Origin: 4572-13 sp964594065
GTDB taxonomy: Bacteria; Planctomycetota; Phycisphaerae; Sedimentisphaerales; Anaerohalosphaeraceae
DNA: 43,760 bases
NCBI GenBank assembly: GCA_964594065.1
Contig: CAZQKX010000029.1
Location: forward strand, 1-43,760
Direction of reading: 5' to 3'
The notes below the pieces were generated by a model. That model was not told where the DNA came from and made no database searches. It saw only the letters and a list, made by a program, of their open reading frames with translations. Below, piece by piece: positions 7,608-13,994 of the stretch. Both the position numbers and the translations under genes were made by a program. Position 1 is the stretch's first letter; every line of letters begins with the position of its first letter.

Positions 7608-8804
7608 GTGAAAAATGATATTAGAGATACTGAGGCCAAAAATCTTATTAAGAAATTGATAAGCTTCTTGGGACGTAATGAGATCGAAAAAAAACTTAAG
7701 TCATATCAACAATCCCTTTGTTCTTCTGGCCCTATTTTTAGGGATTACTATCTAAGAAAGAGGCATCCTTGGTGGGAATCATTTAGTGAATATTTTAAGC
7801 TTCAATATTCTGGAAAGTCGATCCATAAGCATTTATCAGATGGATTGATGTTGCTTGCAGGCGATGCTAAAAAAGTCACGACATTACAACATACTATGCC
7901 AAATACAGTGCATGATAAATACAAAAGGGATTTAGTCGACAAAAAATCAGCTAAGGCCTATTTATTTGAAATACAAATTGCTTGGCATTTTTATCTGAGG
8001 GGTGCAGAAATATTATGGTATGAAGATGACGGTAAGAGTCGTCCAGAGTTTTTGGTTAAAGAGGGCGATGTAGAATTTAACGTAGAGTGTAAAAGAGTAG
8101 GGGTGGATGCTTCCAGGAAGATAAGGAGGAAAGACTTTTATAGATTAGCTGAATTGTTAATGCCGAAAATTTCCGATATAGGTTTTTGTGGGCATATTGA
8201 CATTATTTTAAACGATAGACTACACGGCAATGAGGAAGGTTTAAAGTTATTGGCAGAAGATATTTTAAGCCGCCTAACTCCTGAATGTGCTGTTTCTTGC
8301 CAAATGCCGTTTGGAGAGATTTCATTAAGCTTGAACCATGCCACTGGTATAGAAGTAGATTTCCAGCACGAATATGAAAATCTACTGTTAAGGAAGCCTC
8401 CCAATTCCCATGGCGCAATTTTTGCAAATAGTAAAAACAATAAACCAGTTGATCCAATAGCATTCACCCTTTCGTCAAAAAAAGCAGACGAGATTTTGAA
8501 AGGAATTCAGGAGAAAATAAAAAATGCTGCTTCACAATTAGACCAATCAAGGCCTGGGTTGATAGTTTGCTATCTTGAAGAAGTATGGGATTTAAGAGAG
8601 TTGGCATCTGAAAGTGGATTGCAATATATGACGTGTTCTCTTGTTGATAGAGAGGACTTTTTACATGTATTTGCTATTTCATACAGTGCCGAACCTTGCG
8701 CTCAAAAATATGAAAACTATAAAAAGATATATAATCAAGCTCTTTTTTTTAAGAACCCAAACTGCAAGTTTGAGTATATGAAAAGCTATAAATTCTTCTC
8801 CTAA
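7608..8804 (+). CDS. Hypothetical protein with a PD-(D/E)XK-like motif
   Basis: 398 residues, not recognised as a named family. The GTG start follows AAGGA (7596-7600) by 7 bases. A possible nuclease core lies at residues 115-165: Glu121 in a helix (AYLFEIQIAWHF), then PE147F, a strand, and E160-C-K162 in VEFNVECKRV. The order E...PE-x12-ECK fits the PD-(D/E)XK fold, where the Glu/Lys pair binds metal. The rest is mixed alpha/beta with no membrane segment or signal peptide. The gene is clearly more AT-rich than its neighbours, with many AAA/ATA codons, and stands alone between lgt and a repeat-bearing spacer, as transferred genes often do. No restriction or toxin-antitoxin partner is visible. 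Function unknown. Confidence 0.7.
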   Translation: MKNDIRDTEAKNLIKKLISFLGRNEIEKKLKSYQQSLCSSGPIFRDYYLRKRHPWWESFSEYFKLQYSGKSIHKHLSDGLMLLAGDAKKVTTLQHTMPNTVHDKYKRDLVDKKSAKAYLFEIQIAWHFYLRGAEILWYEDDGKSRPEFLVKEGDVEFNVECKRVGVDASRKIRRKDFYRLAELLMPKISDIGFCGHIDIILNDRLHGNEEGLKLLAEDILSRLTPECAVSCQMPFGEISLSLNHATGIEVDFQHEYENLLLRKPPNSHGAIFANSKNNKPVDPIAFTLSSKKADEILKGIQEKIKNAASQLDQSRPGLIVCYLEEVWDLRELASESGLQYMTCSLVDREDFLHVFAISYSAEPCAQKYENYKKIYNQALFFKNPNCKFEYMKSYKFFS

Positions 8805-9179
8805 TTGCCTACAGATCAGGCTATTTTGAAGCTCCGACGAGTGGCATTCACAGAATAAAAAGATGTGGATAGAATCTCGAAAAAAATCAGTAATCCCGTC
8901 AAAAACCAGCCGCAATGAATCTCCTCATCCTGTATAATACACAAAGTTGAAGTGTTCATTGACAATTAAGTGAAGGAGCGAATAAAAGCGCGGCGACGTA
9001 AGTCGCCCGATGAGTGGTTTCAAATGCGCCCAAAGTGTCAATTCAGGGGGTTTCTCAGCTTTTTCCCACATCCTTTTTCTGCAAAACGAACCCAATTTAA
9101 AAACCACTAAAATCGTCGTATTCCCTTGTTACAAAAAGAGTAATGGGGAAACAGGTCCAAGAATAAATTGGCTTTGTTT
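8805..9179. other. 375-bp non-coding spacer with scattered repeat
   Basis: No convincing gene. A short + strand frame (9010-9315) overlaps the bioF end and contains NEPNL- and KRTQF-like stretches produced by a repeat, not by a protein. From about 9083 the sequence resembles a dispersed non-coding element (see the repeat entry). No strong promoter or terminator was found. Confidence 0.5.
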
Positions 9180-9198
9180 TCAAAAACGAACCCAATTT
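9083..9198. repeat. Two identical 16-bp repeats exactly 100 bp apart
   Basis: AAAACGAACCCAATTT occurs at 9083-9098 and again at 9183-9198, both in the same orientation. The second copy encodes the last residues and stop of bioF on the opposite strand. A shorter GAACCCAATT is found after the torF-like gene at 27108-27117. Such AACGAACCCAATTT units are, from memory, frequent in Phycisphaerae-type genomes, but this is not verified here. Confidence 0.65.
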
Positions 9199-10343
9199 TT
9201 CAACGTTTCACACAATCCCTCTAATTGCTGCTGTGTGTGGTCGGACTGGATGGAGATTCGCAGACGGGCGGTTCCCCGGGGGACTGTGGGGGGGCGAATG
9301 GCGGAGACGAAATAGCCGGCGTCGAATAACTTCTTAGAGACTTCCACAGCTTTATCCGATTGGCCCAGAATGACCGGGATGATCTGGCTGGCAGAGTCAC
9401 CGAGATTAAAGCCCATTTTCCGTAATTGGTTTCTTAGAAATTCGGCATTATCCTGCAATTGTTTTCGTCGCTGCGGTTCGGATAGGATGATTTCGAGGGC
9501 TTTCAATGCCGCTGCGGCAATGATCGGCGAGGGGGCGGTGGTGTAGATAAACGGCCGGGCTTTGTTGATTAGAGTGTCAATCACAGGTTTTGCCCCTGCG
9601 ATGATCCCGCCGGTTGCCGCGACTGCTTTGCCCAATGGAGCGACGATGATATCGGCTTGGTCTAATACACCGGTCTGCTCGCAAAGTCCGGCGCCAGTTT
9701 CGCCAAAACAGCCTAGTGCGTGCGCCTCATCGACGATGAGTATAGCGTTATATTTCTTTTTGAGTTCGGCTAATTCCGCCAAATCAGCCGTATCGCCGTC
9801 CATCGAAAAGACGCTTTCGGTGACGATAAAGCGATTGTTGTATTTGGAGTTGGAAAGGAATTTTTCAATTCTCTCAGGCCGGCTTCTATGATAGGTTCGA
9901 AAATCCGCTTCGGATGCCTTGGCCGCATCGATAATGGAGGCGTGGTCAAATCGATCCATGAGCACCAGGTCGCCTTTTTGCGGCAGTGTGGTTAGCAATG
10001 CCTGGTTGGCTGTCCACCCGGAAGCCAAATACAGAGCCGACTGCTTGTGCAGAAATTCGGTAAAGGCATTTTCCAGTTCAATATGCGGGGTCATCGTTCC
10101 GCTGATCAGCCGGGATGCCGCCGATCCGGTGCCGTATTGTTCAACAGCCTCAACAACGGCCTGCTGAATAATTGGATTATTAGCCAGATTCAGATAATCG
10201 TTACTACAGAAAAGAACCTTTTCGCTGCCATCAGCCATACGGATAATCGGCCCCTGCGCTGAATTGATGCAGACGCACTGCCGCAACAGATTTTCATCGT
10301 TAAGCAGGTTCAGTTGTTTCTGTAATTGTTCGAGATAATCCAT
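9180..10343 (-). CDS. bioF: 8-amino-7-oxononanoate synthase (BioF) or close alpha-oxoamine synthase
   Basis: PLP enzyme of the alpha-oxoamine synthase family; BioF condenses alanine with pimeloyl-ACP or -CoA in biotin synthesis. The 387 residues show SNDYLNLANN, GTGSAASRLISGT, VTESVFSMDGD, the VDEAHALGCFG strand (Asp205, His208) and the PLP lysine in APLGKAVAATGG (Lys239). The C-terminal AIRPPTVPRGTARLRISI is the BioF-type signature and argues against 2-amino-3-ketobutyrate CoA ligase. The last five codons (NWVRF) and the TGA lie in a 16-bp repeat also found 100 bp away, so the original C-terminus was probably altered. No other bio gene is in the window. It is transcribed away from the rhomboid gene across the hairpin element. 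Confidence 0.88.
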   Translation of the reverse strand: MDYLEQLQKQLNLLNDENLLRQCVCINSAQGPIIRMADGSEKVLFCSNDYLNLANNPIIQQAVVEAVEQYGTGSAASRLISGTMTPHIELENAFTEFLHKQSALYLASGWTANQALLTTLPQKGDLVLMDRFDHASIIDAAKASEADFRTYHRSRPERIEKFLSNSKYNNRFIVTESVFSMDGDTADLAELAELKKKYNAILIVDEAHALGCFGETGAGLCEQTGVLDQADIIVAPLGKAVAATGGIIAGAKPVIDTLINKARPFIYTTAPSPIIAAAALKALEIILSEPQRRKQLQDNAEFLRNQLRKMGFNLGDSASQIIPVILGQSDKAVEVSKKLFDAGYFVSAIRPPTVPRGTARLRISIQSDHTQQQLEGLCETLKNWVRF

Positions 10344-10378
10344 ATTTCAATTTTTAGGGTTGAAACCACTCCCGTTTT

Positions 10379-10494
10379 GCCGATATTATAACACTATATA
10401 AAAAAATGTCATACCCGCGCAGGCGGGTATCCAAAACGCAGAAAATGGATTCCCGTCTTCACGGGAATGACAAGCGCGAGCCGATATTATAACA
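10379..10494. mobile_element. REP/MITE-like double-hairpin element flanked by a 15-bp direct repeat
   Basis: GCCGATATTATAACA is present at 10379-10393 and 10480-10494, a perfect 15-bp direct repeat. Between them lies a 66-bp core (10407-10472) whose ends, TGTCATACCCGC and the reverse complement of ACGGGAATGACA, agree at 10 of 12 positions. The core holds two perfect hairpins: ATACCCGC/GCGGGTAT and ATTCCCGT/ACGGGAAT, each with a 4-base loop. The second resembles the widespread ATTCCCG-CGGGAAT palindromes of bacterial genomes. It occupies the divergent promoter region of bioF and the rhomboid gene. Confidence 0.7.
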
Positions 10495-10531
10495 GCAGAC
10501 GAACAATTAGGGAATAATTTCAAGGACTAAT

Positions 10532-11398
10532 ATGGGAATTTATGACAGAGATTACAGCCGGCCCGGTGGATATCAGCAGCAATACAGCATGGGCGGGGGA
10601 TTCAGGGGCTTACCGCCCGTGGTAAAATGGCTGCTTATTATCAATTTTGCTGTGTTTATGATCGGAGCATTAGTTTTTCCACCGTTAAAAGATCATCCAT
10701 TGGGAATGAATTTTATTGAATCGCATTTTGCCGTGCATCCGGCAACAACGGGAATGGCTCTACAGATTTGGCGATTGATTTCATATCAATTTTTGCATGC
10801 CAACGTCTTCCATCTTGTGTTCAATTTAATGGTATTATATTTTATGGGCCCGTTTGCTGAACGAGCCTGGGGATCAAGAGCTTTTTTAAAGTTTTATCTG
10901 ATTGCCGGAGCCGTGGGCGGATTTGTTTACACCTTACTTGTTTTACTGCATATTTTGCCTCTTGAGCCGAATCAGCCGATTCTACCCATGGTTGGGGCCT
11001 CCGGTGCGATCTACGGTGTTGTGGCGGCCATTGCCGTTATGTATCCTCGCATGAAAGTGCTCGTTTGGGGGATTATTCCGATGACGATGGTTTGGTTGGT
11101 TATTCTGATCGTCATTCTGAGCCTTTTAAATATTGCATCCGGCAAAAATACCGGTGGTGAGGCGGCTCATTTGACGGGGCTTGCGGTTGGATTTTTGTAT
11201 GTCACATTCAAACCCTGGCTGACACGGTTTCGCATGGAACGCAGCAGAGGCGCCTGGACACAGAAGATGCAGCAGCAGCAGCGGTTTCAGCAGGAGGTTG
11301 ACAGGATTCTCGAAAAGGTTCATCGAGAAGGAATTAACAGCCTCAGCGAAAGAGAAAAGAATATACTGCGAGAGGCTACGCAGCGTGAGCAGCAATAA
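10532..11398 (+). CDS. Rhomboid family intramembrane serine protease
   Basis: Cleaves membrane proteins within or near the bilayer by a Ser-His dyad. The 288 residues have a Gly/Gln-rich cytosolic head (1-28), then about six membrane helices. The catalytic Ser is residue 157 in GASGAIYG and the His is residue 213 in GEAAHLTGLAVGF; HANVFHLVFNLMVLYFMG is the conserved His-Asn helix. After the last helix comes a basic linker and a soluble tail with VDRILEKVHREGINSLSEREKNIL, the small C-terminal domain often found on bacterial rhomboids, here ending in Gln-rich sequence. It stands alone, facing the sigma-factor operon head-to-tail. Substrates are not predictable. Confidence 0.94.
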   Translation: MGIYDRDYSRPGGYQQQYSMGGGFRGLPPVVKWLLIINFAVFMIGALVFPPLKDHPLGMNFIESHFAVHPATTGMALQIWRLISYQFLHANVFHLVFNLMVLYFMGPFAERAWGSRAFLKFYLIAGAVGGFVYTLLVLLHILPLEPNQPILPMVGASGAIYGVVAAIAVMYPRMKVLVWGIIPMTMVWLVILIVILSLLNIASGKNTGGEAAHLTGLAVGFLYVTFKPWLTRFRMERSRGAWTQKMQQQQRFQQEVDRILEKVHREGINSLSEREKNILREATQREQQ

Positions 11399-11410
11399 GG
11401 AAAAGGATAT

Positions 11411-11442
11411 AAAAAAGCCCGACAAATTTATTTTGCCGGGCT
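11411..11442 (-). terminator. Intrinsic terminator of the ECF sigma operon
   Basis: On the minus strand an 11-bp stem (AGCCCGGCAAA with TTTGTCGGGCT, one G-T pair, loop 5) is followed by six T. It lies downstream of the coiled-coil protein gene and after the rhomboid stop, between convergent genes. On the + strand the same stem has an A-C mismatch and no T run, so it mainly serves the minus strand. Confidence 0.8.
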
Positions 11443-11446
11443 GCTC

Positions 11447-11456
11447 NNNNNNNNNN
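11447..11456. other. Assembly gap (10 N)
   Basis: Ten N between the terminator and the coiled-coil gene. True gap length is unknown. No reading frame is evidently broken. Confidence 1.
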
Positions 11457-11515
11457 CTTCAGCAGTGACCTGAAGCAGCGCTGGATCGTCCAGATTCTCC
11501 CCACCGGAAATTCGT

Positions 11516-12190
11516 TTATTTCCAGTTGACCTTTTCATCCTTTTCGGTCAACTCTTTCATACGTTTTTCAACAGATTCATCTTTTTCGACTTTGAGTTTT
11601 TCCAACTGCTGTTGGATTCTTTTCAGTCTTTTTTGAGCAATCTCAAATTGAAGCTGCTTTTGTTGAATAAGATTATCAAAGCGGGCTGAAACGAGTTCTC
11701 TCAGTTGGGAAAGCAATTTCGGCTTATCTTCATCTTTGGCCGAAGCGATCTCTCGAAGTAATTGATTTCGCTGATTGATCAACTTAAGATTTTCACGCAG
11801 CAATTTCGCCAGTTTGGGTTGAGACCGTTCTGCTCTCTGGATAGGCCCATAGGTCTGTCGAGCCCTGTTGATTTGCTGGGTAAATTTTTTGGCTTGTTTA
11901 GCGTGAGTGTTTAAAAGCTCTTTCGCTTTGCCGGGATAATTCTTTTGAAGCCACTCGATCAACTGTACATCCCGCTTTTCAAGCTGTTTTTTCCAACTAT
12001 TGTCGTCAGGCTTTTTTTCCTGATTTTTTACTTTGTCGGGGTTGCTCGGAATCTTTTTGGTTTCTTTTTGAGGTTGATCCGCTTGCTGCTTTTTCTCCAC
12101 GTTTTGATCTGCTAAAATCGAGGTTGGCGATAATGAGAGCAGCAGACCGAACAGCAAAAGCCCAATAACGATTAACAATCCTTTATTCAT
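11516..12190 (-). CDS. Secreted coiled-coil protein of a sigma-factor operon
   Basis: 224 residues. A signal peptide is clear (MNKGLLIVIGLLLFGLLLSLSPTS.., likely cut after ILA or near residue 27), followed by a Lys/Gln/Pro-rich linker and then, from about residue 65, an almost wholly helical, heptad-rich region with LREIAS, LRELVSARFDNLIQQKQLQFEIAQKRL and similar. No enzyme motif. It is the last gene of a minus-strand operon: its ATG follows the anti-sigma-like gene by 4 bases. The layout recalls periplasmic sensor/accessory proteins such as CpxP/ZraP-type proteins, but no specific signature (for example LTxxQ) is seen, so this is only an analogy. Ends at the terminator 11411-11442. Confidence 0.8.
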   Translation of the reverse strand: MNKGLLIVIGLLLFGLLLSLSPTSILADQNVEKKQQADQPQKETKKIPSNPDKVKNQEKKPDDNSWKKQLEKRDVQLIEWLQKNYPGKAKELLNTHAKQAKKFTQQINRARQTYGPIQRAERSQPKLAKLLRENLKLINQRNQLLREIASAKDEDKPKLLSQLRELVSARFDNLIQQKQLQFEIAQKRLKRIQQQLEKLKVEKDESVEKRMKELTEKDEKVNWK

Positions 12191-12194
12191 TGAG

Positions 12195-12710
12195 TTATCC
12201 TTTCCAGAACTCGGTACTGTTCGTGGTTGATTCGATCTCTTCTAATTCGGACATGATCAATTGCAGCGAATTGAACGGTTCAAATGTCGCCGTATCAATT
12301 GCGTCGATCTCTTCTGACAAAAGTGTGATTTCATTGTCGATGTCTGCCAGGGAGGATTCAAAAGAATACAGAGTTTCCAACTGGTCTATGTCGGCATCAG
12401 CGGTCTGAAGCGGGCCCTTGGAATGAATCCGGCTAATGTCGGATTGTAAAATCAAAAAACCTGCCAGCAGAATGACTGCGACTGCTGCAGCACTGAACCA
12501 GCGAAGCCTTTTGTGAAGTTGTCGATTCTGTTCAAGCTGATGGTGAACATTTTGATAAATTAAATTGACGGTCTTTCTGTCGACTGAAGGTGCGGGGTGA
12601 TCTTCAAAAAGACTATCCGCCTGAAGGATATCATCGGCCATGTCACGGGCCTGTGCCTTGTTGACAAATTGTTGAAGCGATTGCTCAAGATTTCCATTCT
12701 TATGATTCAT
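12195..12710 (-). CDS. Probable membrane anti-sigma factor
   Basis: 171 residues with one transmembrane helix (about residues 69-88, WFSAAAVAVILLAGFLIL), a roughly 65-residue cytosolic N-terminus with helices LEQSLQQFVNKAQARDMADDIL and KTVNLIYQNVHHQLEQN, and an acidic, Ser/Glu/Asp-rich outer tail. This single-pass topology and the ATGA overlap with the ECF sigma stop codon are what an anti-sigma factor would show. There is no HxxxCxxC zinc motif, so it is not a ZAS-type protein. Sequence similarity alone would not name it; the call rests on topology and context. It is followed at 4 bases by the secreted coiled-coil gene. Confidence 0.7.
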   Translation of the reverse strand: MNHKNGNLEQSLQQFVNKAQARDMADDILQADSLFEDHPAPSVDRKTVNLIYQNVHHQLEQNRQLHKRLRWFSAAAVAVILLAGFLILQSDISRIHSKGPLQTADADIDQLETLYSFESSLADIDNEITLLSEEIDAIDTATFEPFNSLQLIMSELEEIESTTNSTEFWKG

Positions 12711-13243
12711 ACTATCTCCATGATCTGACGCAGTTTATTAATACCCCGATGGACCTTTGAAAGAGTGGTACCGATCGGTTCGTTTCGCATCTCGGCGAGT
12801 TCTTTAAAGCTCAATTGTCCGTGATACCGTAACGTGATCAATTCCGCAGTATCCGGATCAAGCTTTTCAATCGCCAATTGCAGCTTGTCAAAGATCTCTT
12901 CACGGCTGTTTTTTTCACTTTTAGCCGCTTGCATCAATTGCTTGGCTTTTTGCTCGACAACTCTTTTTTGTCTGTATTGTCGCCTCAGGTAATCCTTAAA
13001 CAGGTTCGAAGCTACCGTAAACAGCCATTTATCAAACGAGCCATCCTGAAATGAATGTATTTTTTTGACCAGCCGGATAAAAAGATCGCTCAAGAGTTCA
13101 TCGCTGAGATGAGCTTTTCCGGTCAATCTGTAAAAATACGCGTAACAGCGGTTCGAATACAGCTTTATTAATCTATTGAAAGCTTTTTCGTCACCTTTTT
13201 TACATCCATTGATGAGATTTTCAAGCTCCAGAGGCTCGGTCAT
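12707..13243 (-). CDS. ECF-type RNA polymerase sigma factor
   Basis: 178 residues. Region 2: AFNRLIKLYSNRCYAYFYRLTG, SDELLSDLFIRLVKKIHSF and FDKWLFTVASNLFKDYLRRQYRQKR, which is the -10 recognition helix. Region 4: LDPDTAELITLRYHGQLSFKELAEMRNEPIGTTLSKVHRGINKLRQIM, the -35 helix-turn-helix. Regions 1 and 3 are missing, as in group 4 sigma factors. The stop overlaps the ATG of the membrane partner (ATGA), so the pair is coupled, and the third gene encodes a secreted coiled-coil protein. This suggests an envelope-signal module. The ribosome site is weak. Target promoters cannot be given. Confidence 0.93.
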   Translation of the reverse strand: MTEPLELENLINGCKKGDEKAFNRLIKLYSNRCYAYFYRLTGKAHLSDELLSDLFIRLVKKIHSFQDGSFDKWLFTVASNLFKDYLRRQYRQKRVVEQKAKQLMQAAKSEKNSREEIFDKLQLAIEKLDPDTAELITLRYHGQLSFKELAEMRNEPIGTTLSKVHRGINKLRQIMEIV

Positions 13244-13387
13244 TTCATGGCTACTTCATAATTAGAACGTTGATTGTTGTTTATTTATTGCAAAATCTCA
13301 CTGTTTCCATAGAAAAATGGGTATTTTATATCATGGAAAAGTTACATGGCACGACAAATATAAGTCCTTATATCAAAAAAGGAGATA

Positions 13388-13687
13388 TCAAGCCAGCTCG
13401 TCCGGCGGGTTCTCCGGACATTCATCGTCCGGTAATTTCCACTTCTCTGAATCCTCAATATCATCTAATTCTCGTTTGACGTATTTGAAGAGCTTATCTT
13501 GCATTGGCCCCATTTTTTTCTGCCAAGAGAGCATTGTTTGATGGTGGGCAACGAGCATGTCGAGTTTGAGCATTTGCCACTTCATCAGGCATTCCGGCTC
13601 CTTGATATTCGTGAAAGGGTCACAGCGGAAGATACGCCGGCCTGTCGAATCCTGCTCATAATATTCACAATCGGCACATTGTAGCAT
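13388..13687 (-). CDS. Small cysteine-containing hypothetical protein
   Basis: 99 residues from the ATG at 13687, chosen because GGAG lies 7 bases before it; the frame opens 12 bases earlier with a TTG. The N-terminus has C4-x2-C7 and then C22 and C33 (CADCEYYEQ...RCDPF...PEC), a spacing that could hold a zinc ion. The middle is helical (LKLDMLVAHHQTMLSWQKKMGPMQDKLFKYVKREL) and the C-terminus acidic and Pro-rich. No family recognised. It is 144 bp upstream of the sigma gene on the same strand, and may or may not share its transcript. The other strand just upstream carries the promoter of the 26-residue basic gene. Confidence 0.7.
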   Translation of the reverse strand: MLQCADCEYYEQDSTGRRIFRCDPFTNIKEPECLMKWQMLKLDMLVAHHQTMLSWQKKMGPMQDKLFKYVKRELDDIEDSEKWKLPDDECPENPPDELA

Positions 13688-13721
13688 AATTTTCTCCAAA
13701 AAAGAAAATTCATACGAATTC

Positions 13722-13749
13722 TTGCAATCTTATCATTATTATCTATAAT
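13722..13749 (+). promoter_or_regulatory. Strong sigma-70-type promoter for the small basic protein gene
   Basis: TTGCAA (13722-13727), 16 bp, TATAAT (13744-13749), in a very AT-rich stretch. Start predicted near 13756, giving a leader of about 45 bases. The same TTGCAA-N16-TATAAT arrangement is seen at 42140-42167. Confidence 0.75.
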
Positions 13750-13800
13750 AACCGTTTACCCTTAGTTTGAAAAGCAAGAAACCCCTGACAGGAGAAGTCA

Positions 13801-13881
13801 ATGGCTAAACCGAGACGCAGACGAAAAATTGGCAGTAAGAAAAGACGCGCACGCTGGAAAGTTCGCAACAAGATATCCTAA
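13801..13881 (+). CDS. 26-residue Arg/Lys-rich basic protein
   Basis: Too short for usual gene calling, but well supported: a consensus promoter upstream, an AGGAG site (13790-13794) 6 bases before the ATG, 26 codons, then a long perfect-stem terminator. The product begins MAKPRRRRKIGSKKRR and is about half Arg plus Lys, with one Trp and no acidic residue. Such composition and size are typical of tiny ribosomal or ribosome-associated proteins (bTHX, bS22/AURKAIP1-like) or RNA-binding peptides; the exact family is not identified here. It would be expected to bind rRNA or another nucleic acid. It is monocistronic between two minus-strand genes. Confidence 0.75.
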   Translation: MAKPRRRRKIGSKKRRARWKVRNKIS

Positions 13882-13951
13882 AGAAGACCCAGAATGTAGC
13901 TTATGGGGCTGTGCAGGATTATTCTGCCAGTATCATGTGAAGTATTTAAAG

Positions 13952-13994
13952 CGGAATGCAAAACAGTGCTAATTTTACTCTGTTTTGCATTCCG
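13952..13994. terminator. Bidirectional terminator with a perfect 15-bp stem
   Basis: CGGAATGCAAAACAG (13952-13966) pairs perfectly with 13980-13994, loop 13 bases, followed on + by TTATTTTT. It terminates the basic-protein transcript and, on the minus strand, abuts the stop codon of the ASKHA gene (13995), so it can serve both. Confidence 0.88.

Noticed and set aside
9010..9315. 101-residue + frame with NEPNL and KRTQF stretches
   Set aside because: Produced by the dispersed repeat and the reverse strand of bioF; no start signal and no protein-like conservation expected.
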